Notes under the pieces: model-generated
The model's input: the letters and a program-made list of their open reading frames with translations, nothing else
The model's database searches: none
Told to the model about the DNA's origin: nothing
Made by a program: the position numbers and the translations under genes
DNA from: GCA-2737725 sp965229355
Lineage (GTDB): Bacteria > Pseudomonadota > Alphaproteobacteria > Rhodospirillales > Rhodospirillaceae
Assembly (NCBI GenBank): GCA_965229355.1
Contig: OZ245869.1
Coordinates: forward strand, 248,001 to 312,000
Direction: 5' to 3'
Length of the DNA: 64,000 bases
Part shown: piece after piece, positions 53,574-60,884 of the stretch
Position numbering within the stretch: position 1 is the stretch's first letter
How the letters are laid out: each line of letters opens with the position of its first letter

Positions 53574-54344
53574 ATGACACGTTTAAGTGGACGCATCGCG
53601 TTGATCACGGGCGGTGCAGGTGCATTGGGTCAAGCGATCTGTAAACGTTTGGTCGCCGAAGGCGCGCGCGTCGCTGTTGCTGATATTGACCGTGCGAAAG
53701 GCGAAGCCTTTGCATCGTCATTGGGCACAGCCGCGATGTTCGTGGCCCTCGATGTGACCAGCGAGGAATCCTGGACGTCAGCCATCAGCACCATCACCAA
53801 AGCTTGGGCCGCGCCCGATGTTGTGGTGAACAATGCGGGCTACTTAAAACCCGCCACCATCGAAGAAGCCACATTGGCTGAGTGGCGCAAGACCCAGCAG
53901 ATCAACGGCGACGGCGCATTCCTGGGCAGCAAGTTTGCAGTGGCCGCCATGAAGCCCCGCACCCGAGATCAAAGCGCTGGCGTGATTATCAACGTCTCGT
54001 CCTCCATGGGGATCAGGGGACAGGCGAATCACCCAGCCTACACGGCCTCGAAGGCCGCCGTGCGCCTGCTTACGCAATCTGTGGCCAAGCACTGCGCCGA
54101 ACAGGGCTACAACATCCGCGCCATTGCCCTGCTGCCTGGGCCCATTGAGAGCGAGATGCTGGCCCGGAACGTGAAACCCGGGGCTGATAAAGCCGCGTTC
54201 CTGTCCCAGATCCAAGGCCGCAACTTGGTGGGACGGTTAGGGCAGCCTGAGGATATTGCCGCTGCCGTAACATTCCTGGCCAGCGATGATGCCGGGTTTA
54301 TCAGCGGCACGGACTTCATTGTGGATGGCGGGACGACCGTCTAA
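53574..54344 (+). CDS. SDR family NAD(P)-dependent oxidoreductase (cluster member 4)
   Basis: A complete SDR of 256 residues: TGGAGALG, NNAG, Ser143 (NVSSSMG), Tyr156-Lys160 (YTASK) and FIVDGG near the end. The acidic VADID after the cofactor strand favours NAD(H), unlike members 2 and 3. The ATG lies 4 nt after the stop of member 3. The NAD-type member next to two NADP-type enzymes hints at successive oxidation and reduction of one substrate, as in steroid or terpenoid pathways; this is speculative. Confidence 0.9.
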   Translation: MTRLSGRIALITGGAGALGQAICKRLVAEGARVAVADIDRAKGEAFASSLGTAAMFVALDVTSEESWTSAISTITKAWAAPDVVVNNAGYLKPATIEEATLAEWRKTQQINGDGAFLGSKFAVAAMKPRTRDQSAGVIINVSSSMGIRGQANHPAYTASKAAVRLLTQSVAKHCAEQGYNIRAIALLPGPIESEMLARNVKPGADKAAFLSQIQGRNLVGRLGQPEDIAAAVTFLASDDAGFISGTDFIVDGGTTV

Positions 54345-54394
54345 CGCAACAAAGCTGCGGTCAGAAAGTCCTGTAAAATGGGCCTAAAAGCGAT

Positions 54395-54443
54395 GGTGCC
54401 TCGATTCGGGCTCCCCGTTGCCAGAGGCCCAAACCGAGGCACC
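54395..54443. ncRNA. candidate structured RNA/hairpin in convergent intergenic region
   Basis: A 9-bp perfect stem GGTGCCTCG (54395-54403) with CGAGGCACC (54435-54443) encloses an inner GGGC/GCCC stem. It lies in a 263 bp gap between converging genes (SDR and GFA), where no terminator T-run follows. Its orientation is unclear and no Rfam family is matched by eye. It may be a small RNA or simply a strong transcript 3' end. Confidence 0.3.
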
Positions 54444-54607
54444 CTCTCCCCCTCGTATAACTCGGTGGGTGGTGAACCCGTGGGGCGCAAGAATATGCAG
54501 GTCGTTTGTTTGAGCAAGGCGACAATTTTAAGGGGAACCAAATTCTGCCGTTGACTGTGCAAGTCTGCCACACCTCAAACACGGCAGGGTTGCGGCTTCA
54601 TGGCAGG

Positions 54608-55084
54608 CTATTCAGGCCAGCGCTTGGTGTCCTGATCAGGATGCTGATTGGATTTGAATTTGGGAAAGCGCTTTTTCAACGCGGCGATGTCAGTTGCGAT
54701 GTGTGGCAAGCCATCATCTAAGTGCAGCCACTTCACCAATGACTCTGTACCGTAGTGCACTTTGGGCTTTATCGCGCCCGGATTATCCAAACTGCCAATG
54801 GTGAAATTCAAACGCTGACCATCGCGATACCGAAACGTCAGCGGCGTGCCGCACTTGGGGCAAAAGCCGCGATCAACCTCGGATGATGAGCGGAAATATT
54901 TCGGTTTGCCCCGCGTCCACTTCACCGTTTTCATCTGCACAGGGGCGAGCGCTGCAAACACATTGCCCACGGCCTTTTGGCACATGCGGCAATGGCACAG
55001 ATGGACGCCTTCTTTGGGAACCGGGATCGAATACCGCACCGCGCCACACTGACATCCTCCGGAAAGGCGTTTTGGTGTGGCCAT
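54608..55084 (-). CDS. GFA family zinc-binding protein (Gfa/CENP-V type)
   Basis: Zinc protein of the glutathione-dependent formaldehyde-activating enzyme fold. Metal sites are CQCGAVRY, LCHCRMCQK and FCPKCGTPL. The length of 158 is usual. Name-giving Gfa activity on formaldehyde plus glutathione is disputed for many members, so a specific reaction is not assigned. It follows msrB on the minus strand with 16 nt between. Confidence 0.88.
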   Translation of the reverse strand: MATPKRLSGGCQCGAVRYSIPVPKEGVHLCHCRMCQKAVGNVFAALAPVQMKTVKWTRGKPKYFRSSSEVDRGFCPKCGTPLTFRYRDGQRLNFTIGSLDNPGAIKPKVHYGTESLVKWLHLDDGLPHIATDIAALKKRFPKFKSNQHPDQDTKRWPE

Positions 55085-55100
55085 GTGTTGCGGCTCCTGG

Positions 55101-55496
55101 CTATTTCTTCTCGTCCAAATTCAGGCTCGCGGAATTGATGCAGTAGCGCAAGCCTGTCGGACGTGGACCATCCGGGAACACGTGGCCCAAATGCCCACCG
55201 CAGTTTGAACATGTCACTTCAACACGGCGCATGCCGTGCGTCGTGTCTGCGTGCTCTTCCACGGCGGAGTCCGCAAGCGGCTGATAGAAGCTGGGCCAGC
55301 CAGAACCTGAATTGTATTTCGTCGCAGCATCAAACAGCGCCTGACCACAGCCAGCACAGACAAATGTTCCTGCGCCTTTGTAGCCTTCATACTTGCCGGT
55401 GAAAGCGCGCTCGGTGCCTTTTTGGCGCAAGATCTGAAACTCTTCCGGCGACAACTCCTGACGCCATTGCTCTTCGCTTTTCACGAGCTTCGACAT
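55101..55496 (-). CDS. msrB: peptide-methionine (R)-S-oxide reductase MsrB
   Basis: Reduces the R-diastereomer of methionine sulfoxide in cytoplasmic proteins. The zinc-binding CxxC pairs are FVCAGCGQAL and VTCSNCGGHLGHV, and the catalytic Cys is in GLRYCINSASL. GWPSFYQP is also conserved. The 131-residue length is normal. A thioredoxin-type resolving Cys is the usual system. It is the third methionine-sulfoxide repair gene in the window, after MsrQ and MsrP. Confidence 0.95.
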   Translation of the reverse strand: MSKLVKSEEQWRQELSPEEFQILRQKGTERAFTGKYEGYKGAGTFVCAGCGQALFDAATKYNSGSGWPSFYQPLADSAVEEHADTTHGMRRVEVTCSNCGGHLGHVFPDGPRPTGLRYCINSASLNLDEKK

Positions 55497-55514
55497 GATC
55501 GACCTCTTTGAAGT

Positions 55515-56543
55515 TTATTTTTGTAATGAATCTGTGGCTTCACGAATTTGAGCGCGGGCGCGCAGCAAATCAAAGCCCAGTTCGGACAAGTGCGAGGGCA
55601 CGAACAAACCGCCCGGCTCGCCATTGGCGACAATCAACGGGTCCATCGTGGCCGCTTTGCGCAAGCTCTCCAGCATGTTGTTCCAAATGCCTGTGGCCTG
55701 CTTTTGGCCAATGACAGCTTCAAAGTCCGTGCCCAGTTCGCGCAAGATCATGTGATAGCCAAACAAGCGGCCTTTGACGTTGTAGAACACATCGTCGGCT
55801 TCGCGGTCGAAGTAACCACCACCGGCTTTGCTGACGTGCGCATCTAAGTTCGCACTGGCCGAACCCAAGTCAGCGGCCACGCGGTCCAAGAACGCGATCA
55901 AGTTGTCAGAGCGACGGTCGTAGGTGGATTGGCCCGTGCTGACGGATGTGTTGTAGCGCATCAGCGCTTCAGCGGCCTGCAAGTAGCGCGACTCAGCGGT
56001 TGGCATCGGCAAGATGTTGCCTTGGCCCCAGTACCATGTGGTCGGATCGTACTTCAGCAAACCTGCCGCCAGATCAAGGTTGGGATCAATCGAGCTTGAG
56101 CCCCGCACCCGGCCCAGGTAATCGCCTAATTCCACGGCAAAGCGCGACAGCGAATAGATCATGCCGCTTTGGTAGTTCGGCATGTTGTCGAGCGCAGAGG
56201 CCGGCATCCAGAACGGTTTATTGGGCGACCAGTATTCTGCCTGCTGATGAATGAGCGTGACCGCCATGGAAATGGCACGGCTGCCATTGGGAACGCTGTA
56301 CTGCGGTGCTGGCTGCAAGTTCACGTCGTCATCAATCGTGTGATACAGCACCATGCCAACTGGATAATAAACCAGCAAGATCGCGGCAAAGGCCGCAACT
56401 AGGCCGCCGATCAAACGCAGCTTGTCGGTTGTGTCGGTGGGCGTTGAAGAGGCATCGCGACGGAACGGGCTGGTGAAGCGGTCGGAAAACCCATCCCAGA
56501 ACGATTTTAAACGGTCGACGGTATCGCGGACAAAATCAGGCAT
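55515..56543 (-). CDS. DUF2333 family protein
   Basis: A protein of 342 residues in the DUF2333 family, found in alphaproteobacteria and some other proteobacteria. One TM helix (LIGGLVAAFAAILLVYYPVG) follows a short cytoplasmic head with a proline-rich linker; the rest is soluble, probably periplasmic, and helix-rich (FVSWSPNKPFW-like and QAAEALMRYNTSV). Function unknown. It lies 18 nt upstream of msrB and is likely in the same transcript. Confidence 0.82.
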   Translation of the reverse strand: MPDFVRDTVDRLKSFWDGFSDRFTSPFRRDASSTPTDTTDKLRLIGGLVAAFAAILLVYYPVGMVLYHTIDDDVNLQPAPQYSVPNGSRAISMAVTLIHQQAEYWSPNKPFWMPASALDNMPNYQSGMIYSLSRFAVELGDYLGRVRGSSSIDPNLDLAAGLLKYDPTTWYWGQGNILPMPTAESRYLQAAEALMRYNTSVSTGQSTYDRRSDNLIAFLDRVAADLGSASANLDAHVSKAGGGYFDREADDVFYNVKGRLFGYHMILRELGTDFEAVIGQKQATGIWNNMLESLRKAATMDPLIVANGEPGGLFVPSHLSELGFDLLRARAQIREATDSLQK

Positions 56544-56699
56544 GACGGACGATGTAATGGGGTTGAAGCATAGATCCCAACATGGGCGTGCAGTGCAGTA
56601 AGGTCAATGCCGGAACGCCTGCTCCCCCTGAAAATGCAGGCGAAATGCAGGCCATTTCCAGGGGGAATGCGTGGATTGTGACAGTTCTGCATCAAGCAC

Positions 56700-57194
56700 T
56701 TAGCACTTGATGTCGCGCTCGGACTTCTCAGGCACGCGCATGGTCCGGCTGGGGCCTTTGCCACAGCGGTAACGCACGATCAGGTCTTTATGAGCGCCGA
56801 CATCCGGATCACCGAAATTTTTGTTCGACGCCTTCACATCGCAGTTATTTTCGTTCTGACACTCGCCGCGCACATAGCGGGTCGCATCAACGCGCTTGCC
56901 GTTGACTGATTCGTACTGCGCATCTTCGATCACCATGCGTTGCTTACCGCGGTCATGGTCGCGATCTCGGTCATGGTCCCTGCCCCGGTCGCCACGACGG
57001 CCATCACGATAATCATCGTCATCCCAATCACGACGGTATGAGGGGCCATCAACGCGGCCATAGTCACCGCGCCCATAGTAAGCCTCGCCGCTGTAACCGC
57101 CACGGCGGCCATAGCCCGGCTCGTCATAAAATCCGTCCGCACACCCCGCCAAAGTAAATGTCGCTAAAGCGGCAGCAACGACAGTGCGAATCAT
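56700..57194 (-). CDS. Arg/Asp-rich lipoprotein with cysteine-bearing domain
   Basis: A lipoprotein signal with lipobox LAGC precedes a Gly/Tyr/Arg region and a highly repetitive RD/HD-rich stretch (DRDHDRDRDHDRGK). The C-terminal 80 residues form a folded-looking domain with GECQNENNCDVKA and VRYRCGKGP, four Cys suggesting two disulfides. I recognise no named family. The ATG at 57194 has GGGAGG about 12 nt upstream. The low-complexity region may bind metals or anions. Confidence 0.72.
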   Translation of the reverse strand: MIRTVVAAALATFTLAGCADGFYDEPGYGRRGGYSGEAYYGRGDYGRVDGPSYRRDWDDDDYRDGRRGDRGRDHDRDRDHDRGKQRMVIEDAQYESVNGKRVDATRYVRGECQNENNCDVKASNKNFGDPDVGAHKDLIVRYRCGKGPSRTMRVPEKSERDIKC

Positions 57195-57380
57195 TTTAAT
57201 TATTAAACCTCCCAAAAACGGCCTCGTCCAAGAAGAACAAGATACCGCGTACAAATATGATCCTCAGCGAACAGGGCAAAATTGCGGCCCCGCCGGAAAG
57301 CGGAACCTAAAGACTTTCGAACGTCTTGACCACTTCACGCAAGCGTGAGACGCAATATTGCCCTATTCATTAAAGCACCC

Positions 57381-58268
57381 ATGTTGACCGTTTCCCTCTC
57401 CGCCATTGTTCTCAGCCTCGGCTGCGGCCTTGCTTATTCGGCTTCGGATTATTTCCGCAAAGCCGCGACGGCTGATTGCAGCACGAATATGGTGCTGTTC
57501 TATTTCATTGGTGGGCAAATCCCGCTGCTGACAACGTGGGTGTACTTAAGCGGCAATACAGACGTTGCATCGTCCTACTGGCTGCCGGGTGCCGCTGACG
57601 TGGTGATTGGCTTACTGGCCAATGCCATGTTCATTTTCGCTGTCAAACGCTCGCCCCTCAGCTTGATGATCCCGCTGCTGGCGCTTGTGCCCGTGGTGAC
57701 AGCGGCTGCCAGCGCCATCGTACTTCAGGAAATGTTGAGCCTGACCCAAATGTTGGGCACGGTGCTGATCGTTCTGGGCTTGATGGTGCTTTATAACCCG
57801 CCGGGCTATGGGCTGAACGTATTGGCCACATTGCGCGCCTTCCGCAAAGAACCCGGCGTGGCGCCCATGATGGTGACAATCGTTGGCTGGTCGATGACGG
57901 CCGTGTTTGACAAAATGTGCCTGCGCGCAACGTCATTACCAATGCATGCCCTCATCCAAGTCAGTTCGATCTGCACGTTGACGGGTGCATGGATCGTCAT
58001 CACCACTGGGTTTGCCGGCCTAATCCCGCCGAAACGCGCACGTTGGACATTGGTGGGTGCGGCCTTGGCGGCGACAGCCGGTTACACGTTGCAACTGGCC
58101 GCATACCAAGCCACCTTGCTGGCCATTGCAGAAGGGTTGAAACGCGTCACCAGTATTCTGTCGTCGATGGTGGTGGGACGCGTGAAGTTTAACGAACCGA
58201 TCAATACATCTAAGATCGTCGGGATCGGAATTTTGATTGTTGGCATACCTCTGATCTTGGTGGGTTAG
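57381..58268 (+). CDS. EamA/DMT-superfamily transporter
   Basis: Ten-helix drug/metabolite transporter of about 295 residues with the internal repeat typical of EamA proteins: FAVKRSPLSLMIPLLALVPV in the first half and AAYQATLLAIAEGLKRVTSIL in the second. Members export small metabolites or drugs. A GTG at 57345 would add 12 residues; neither start has a strong ribosome-binding site, so the start is uncertain. It precedes the cyclopropane-synthase-like gene by 36 nt on the same strand. Confidence 0.83.
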   Translation: MLTVSLSAIVLSLGCGLAYSASDYFRKAATADCSTNMVLFYFIGGQIPLLTTWVYLSGNTDVASSYWLPGAADVVIGLLANAMFIFAVKRSPLSLMIPLLALVPVVTAAASAIVLQEMLSLTQMLGTVLIVLGLMVLYNPPGYGLNVLATLRAFRKEPGVAPMMVTIVGWSMTAVFDKMCLRATSLPMHALIQVSSICTLTGAWIVITTGFAGLIPPKRARWTLVGAALAATAGYTLQLAAYQATLLAIAEGLKRVTSILSSMVVGRVKFNEPINTSKIVGIGILIVGIPLILVG

Positions 58269-58304
58269 CCGCAGAGTACAAGTTGGGACGAGAGGGCTGA
58301 GTTC

Positions 58305-59501
58305 ATGCAAGCATTCGATCTGATTTTTAGGAACCTGATCCATACCGGCACACTGCGCATCACCGATGCCACCGGCCATACCCACGTGTATTCAGGTCGC
58401 AAGCCCGGCCCCGTCGTCGGCATGACGTTGCGCGACCCTCAACTGCATAAACAAATTTTTCTCGACCCCGAAATGGCGGTCGGCGAAGGCTACATGAACG
58501 GCACGCTGACGTTAGATGACGGCACCTCGCTGTACGACTTCTTGACCGTAGTTTATGGCAACTACCTCAATGCGCCGCGCAAGGGCGTGTTTTATGCACT
58601 GCTGCAAGCCCAACGCGCCGTGCGCCGCATGCTCAGCCGCAATCCGCTGTCGGTGTCGCGCAAGAACGTGGCGCATCATTACGACTTAAAAGATGAGCTG
58701 TTTGATCTGTTCCTGGATTCAGACCGCCAGTATTCGTGCGCCTACTTCACCTCGCCCGATGACACGTTGGAACAAGCGCAACTGAATAAGAAGCGCCACA
58801 TCGCCAAAAAACTGCGCATCGAGCCTGGCATGAAAGTGTTGGATATCGGTTCGGGCTGGGGTGGCTTGGGCTTAACACTCGCGCAAGAGTTCGGTGCGGA
58901 CGTAACCGGCATTACGTTGTCCGAGAACCAATTCGCTGTCAGCAATCGCCGGGCGGCTGAAGCTGGCATCGCTGATCGCTGCCGATTCATCTTGCGCGAT
59001 TACCGCAAAGAAAAAGGCCAGTACGACCGCATCGTTTCTGTGGGCATGTATGAGCATGTGGGACTGCGCCAAGCCAAAACGTACTTCAAACATGTGGAAC
59101 GTCTGCTGAAAGACGACGGCATCGCGATGATCCACACGATTACCAAATTCAACAATCCCGGCCCGATCCCCACCTGGACCGACAAATATGTTTTCCCCGG
59201 CGCCTACGTGCCGACATTGTCGGAGTTAACACCCGCTGTTGAGAAATCAGGTCTGTTCTTTGCTGATATTGAAGTCTTGCGTATTCATTATGCCGAGACA
59301 TTGCGCCATTGGCGCGAGCGGCTGTACGCCCAACAAACTGTCGTCGAAAAAATGTACGACGCACGCTTTTTCCGCATGTGGGACTTTTACCTGACCGGCA
59401 GCGAAGTCGGTTTCCGGCAAGGTGAAATTATGATCACGCATACGCAGCTTGAAAAGCGCTTGGGCACCGTGCCGCTGACTCGCGACTACATGTACAAATA
59501 G
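58305..59501 (+). CDS. cyclopropane-fatty-acyl-phospholipid synthase family methyltransferase
   Basis: Adds a methylene group from SAM across double bonds of membrane phospholipid acyl chains, or a related methylation. The SAM site is VLDIGSGWGGLGLTLAQ, with the family's VTGITLSENQ, HYDLKDELFDLFLD and FRQGEIMITHTQLEK at the end. The length of 398 matches the Cfa family. GAGAGG precedes the ATG. Fatty-acid cyclopropanation is a common stationary-phase response. Several paralogous families share this fold, so I give no gene symbol. Confidence 0.88.
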   Translation: MQAFDLIFRNLIHTGTLRITDATGHTHVYSGRKPGPVVGMTLRDPQLHKQIFLDPEMAVGEGYMNGTLTLDDGTSLYDFLTVVYGNYLNAPRKGVFYALLQAQRAVRRMLSRNPLSVSRKNVAHHYDLKDELFDLFLDSDRQYSCAYFTSPDDTLEQAQLNKKRHIAKKLRIEPGMKVLDIGSGWGGLGLTLAQEFGADVTGITLSENQFAVSNRRAAEAGIADRCRFILRDYRKEKGQYDRIVSVGMYEHVGLRQAKTYFKHVERLLKDDGIAMIHTITKFNNPGPIPTWTDKYVFPGAYVPTLSELTPAVEKSGLFFADIEVLRIHYAETLRHWRERLYAQQTVVEKMYDARFFRMWDFYLTGSEVGFRQGEIMITHTQLEKRLGTVPLTRDYMYK

Positions 59502-59607
59502 GCGTACAGCACCTAAACGCGTTCCCGTCTCGGACACTAAATCTGCGGCAATTGCTTGGGCGCATTTCACGCGCTACTGAGCAGGCATCACTTTTGGGGA
59601 GCCTGCC

Positions 59608-60459
59608 ATGACCGCGTTGCATCATCCGTCCGTCAAAGACCGTGTGGTCATTATCACCGGCGGTGGCCGTGGCTTCGGCTGGTATATCGCTGAAGAACTC
59701 TTGAAAGCGGGTGCCAAAGTTGTCGCAACAGGCAGCCGTAAACCTGAAGAACTCGCTGACGTGCAAAAGCAGGCCGATGCGATTGCAGGCCCCGGCCGCT
59801 TCGTCACATTAAAGGCCGATGTTTGTAATTACGCAGATTGCGAAGCAACCGTTGCGCTGGCCATCAAAACCTTTGGTCAAGTCGATGTATTGATCAACAA
59901 CGCAGGACGCGGCAGCAGTGAATACCGCGCTGGCCTGGCTGGTAAAACCGGCCCGCGTTTTTGGGACATGCCGGTGGATGCCTGGAAAACCATTATCGAT
60001 ACCAACGTGACGGGCGTGTTCAACATGACCCGCGCCACCGTGCCGCATATGCTGAACCGTAAATTCGGCAAAGTGTTTTCAATCTCCACCAGCTTAACAA
60101 CCATGAGCGCGCCAGGGCTGTCACCCTACGGCACATCAAAAGCGGCGTTGGAAATGGCCCACGTGGTTTGGGCCAAAGAGGTCGCGGGCTCGGGCGTGGA
60201 TGTGAATATTCTTTTGCCAGGCGGCGCATCTGATACGCCGTTCATCTCGCAAGACATGGTGGCGGGCGAAGTCGGCACACGCGCAAACCTGCTGCCGGGC
60301 AATATCATTGTGCCACCAGCCGTGTGGCTGTGCAGCGATGCCACCAACGGCGTGAACGGCCGACGCATTATCGCAAAATTCTGGGATAAGAACTTGTCAC
60401 CGGAAAAAGCGTTTGAAGCTTGCTTGCAGCCCAAACACGACTTGCCCGAAATTATGTAG
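59608..60459 (+). CDS. SDR family oxidoreductase (unlinked fifth member)
   Basis: A classical SDR of 283 residues: TGGGRGFG, NNAG, Ser160 or 162 (SISTSLT), Tyr174-Lys178 (YGTSK). It carries a 12-residue insertion after NNAG and a C-terminal extension. The residue set VVATGSRK suggests NADP(H). GGGGAG precedes the ATG. It is not contiguous with the four-SDR cluster. Substrate unknown. It ends 2 nt before the converging DUF1489 gene stop. Confidence 0.9.
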   Translation: MTALHHPSVKDRVVIITGGGRGFGWYIAEELLKAGAKVVATGSRKPEELADVQKQADAIAGPGRFVTLKADVCNYADCEATVALAIKTFGQVDVLINNAGRGSSEYRAGLAGKTGPRFWDMPVDAWKTIIDTNVTGVFNMTRATVPHMLNRKFGKVFSISTSLTTMSAPGLSPYGTSKAALEMAHVVWAKEVAGSGVDVNILLPGGASDTPFISQDMVAGEVGTRANLLPGNIIVPPAVWLCSDATNGVNGRRIIAKFWDKNLSPEKAFEACLQPKHDLPEIM

Positions 60460-60461
60460 GG

Positions 60462-60884
60462 CTACAACAAACCAAGACGTCGAAGTTCAATCCGCATCTC
60501 GCGCGGCATTGCGGGGTCGACATACGCCGAGCCTGATTTTATATCGGGCGGCGTTGCGTCTGGCTTTAAGTAGCGCCAGCCTTGAAATGGTCGGAACGGA
60601 AACGGCTCTGTTTCCACCAGCTTGGGATCAAGTTCCACAATACACTGTGACTTGCCGTTCTCATCGCGCGCTTCATGAACCGCGATAATGGTCTGGCGCA
60701 CCTGAATGGCGCCTTTGATCACCCAGTACAACGAACCGCCGTCGAGCAGTTCATCCATCCGTTTGGGCATCATGCGCGTGCGCATCCGCGCATTGCCATT
60801 CGGCAACTTGTATTGCTTCTGCCAGCGCGCAACGCTTTCAATATCGTCTGCGCCGACGGCCAATTTAATCAGATTCAGCGTCAT
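60462..60884 (-). CDS. DUF1489 family protein
   Basis: A 140-residue protein of the DUF1489 family, essentially restricted to alphaproteobacteria, which supports the taxonomic reading. It contains the typical LIKLAVGADDIESV and PFQGWRYLKPDATPPD. Function unknown. Its ATG overlaps the stop of the upstream SpoIIE-type phosphatase (ATGA), so the two are translationally coupled, an arrangement that suggests it serves the same signalling pathway. Confidence 0.88.
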   Translation of the reverse strand: MTLNLIKLAVGADDIESVARWQKQYKLPNGNARMRTRMMPKRMDELLDGGSLYWVIKGAIQVRQTIIAVHEARDENGKSQCIVELDPKLVETEPFPFRPFQGWRYLKPDATPPDIKSGSAYVDPAMPREMRIELRRLGLL

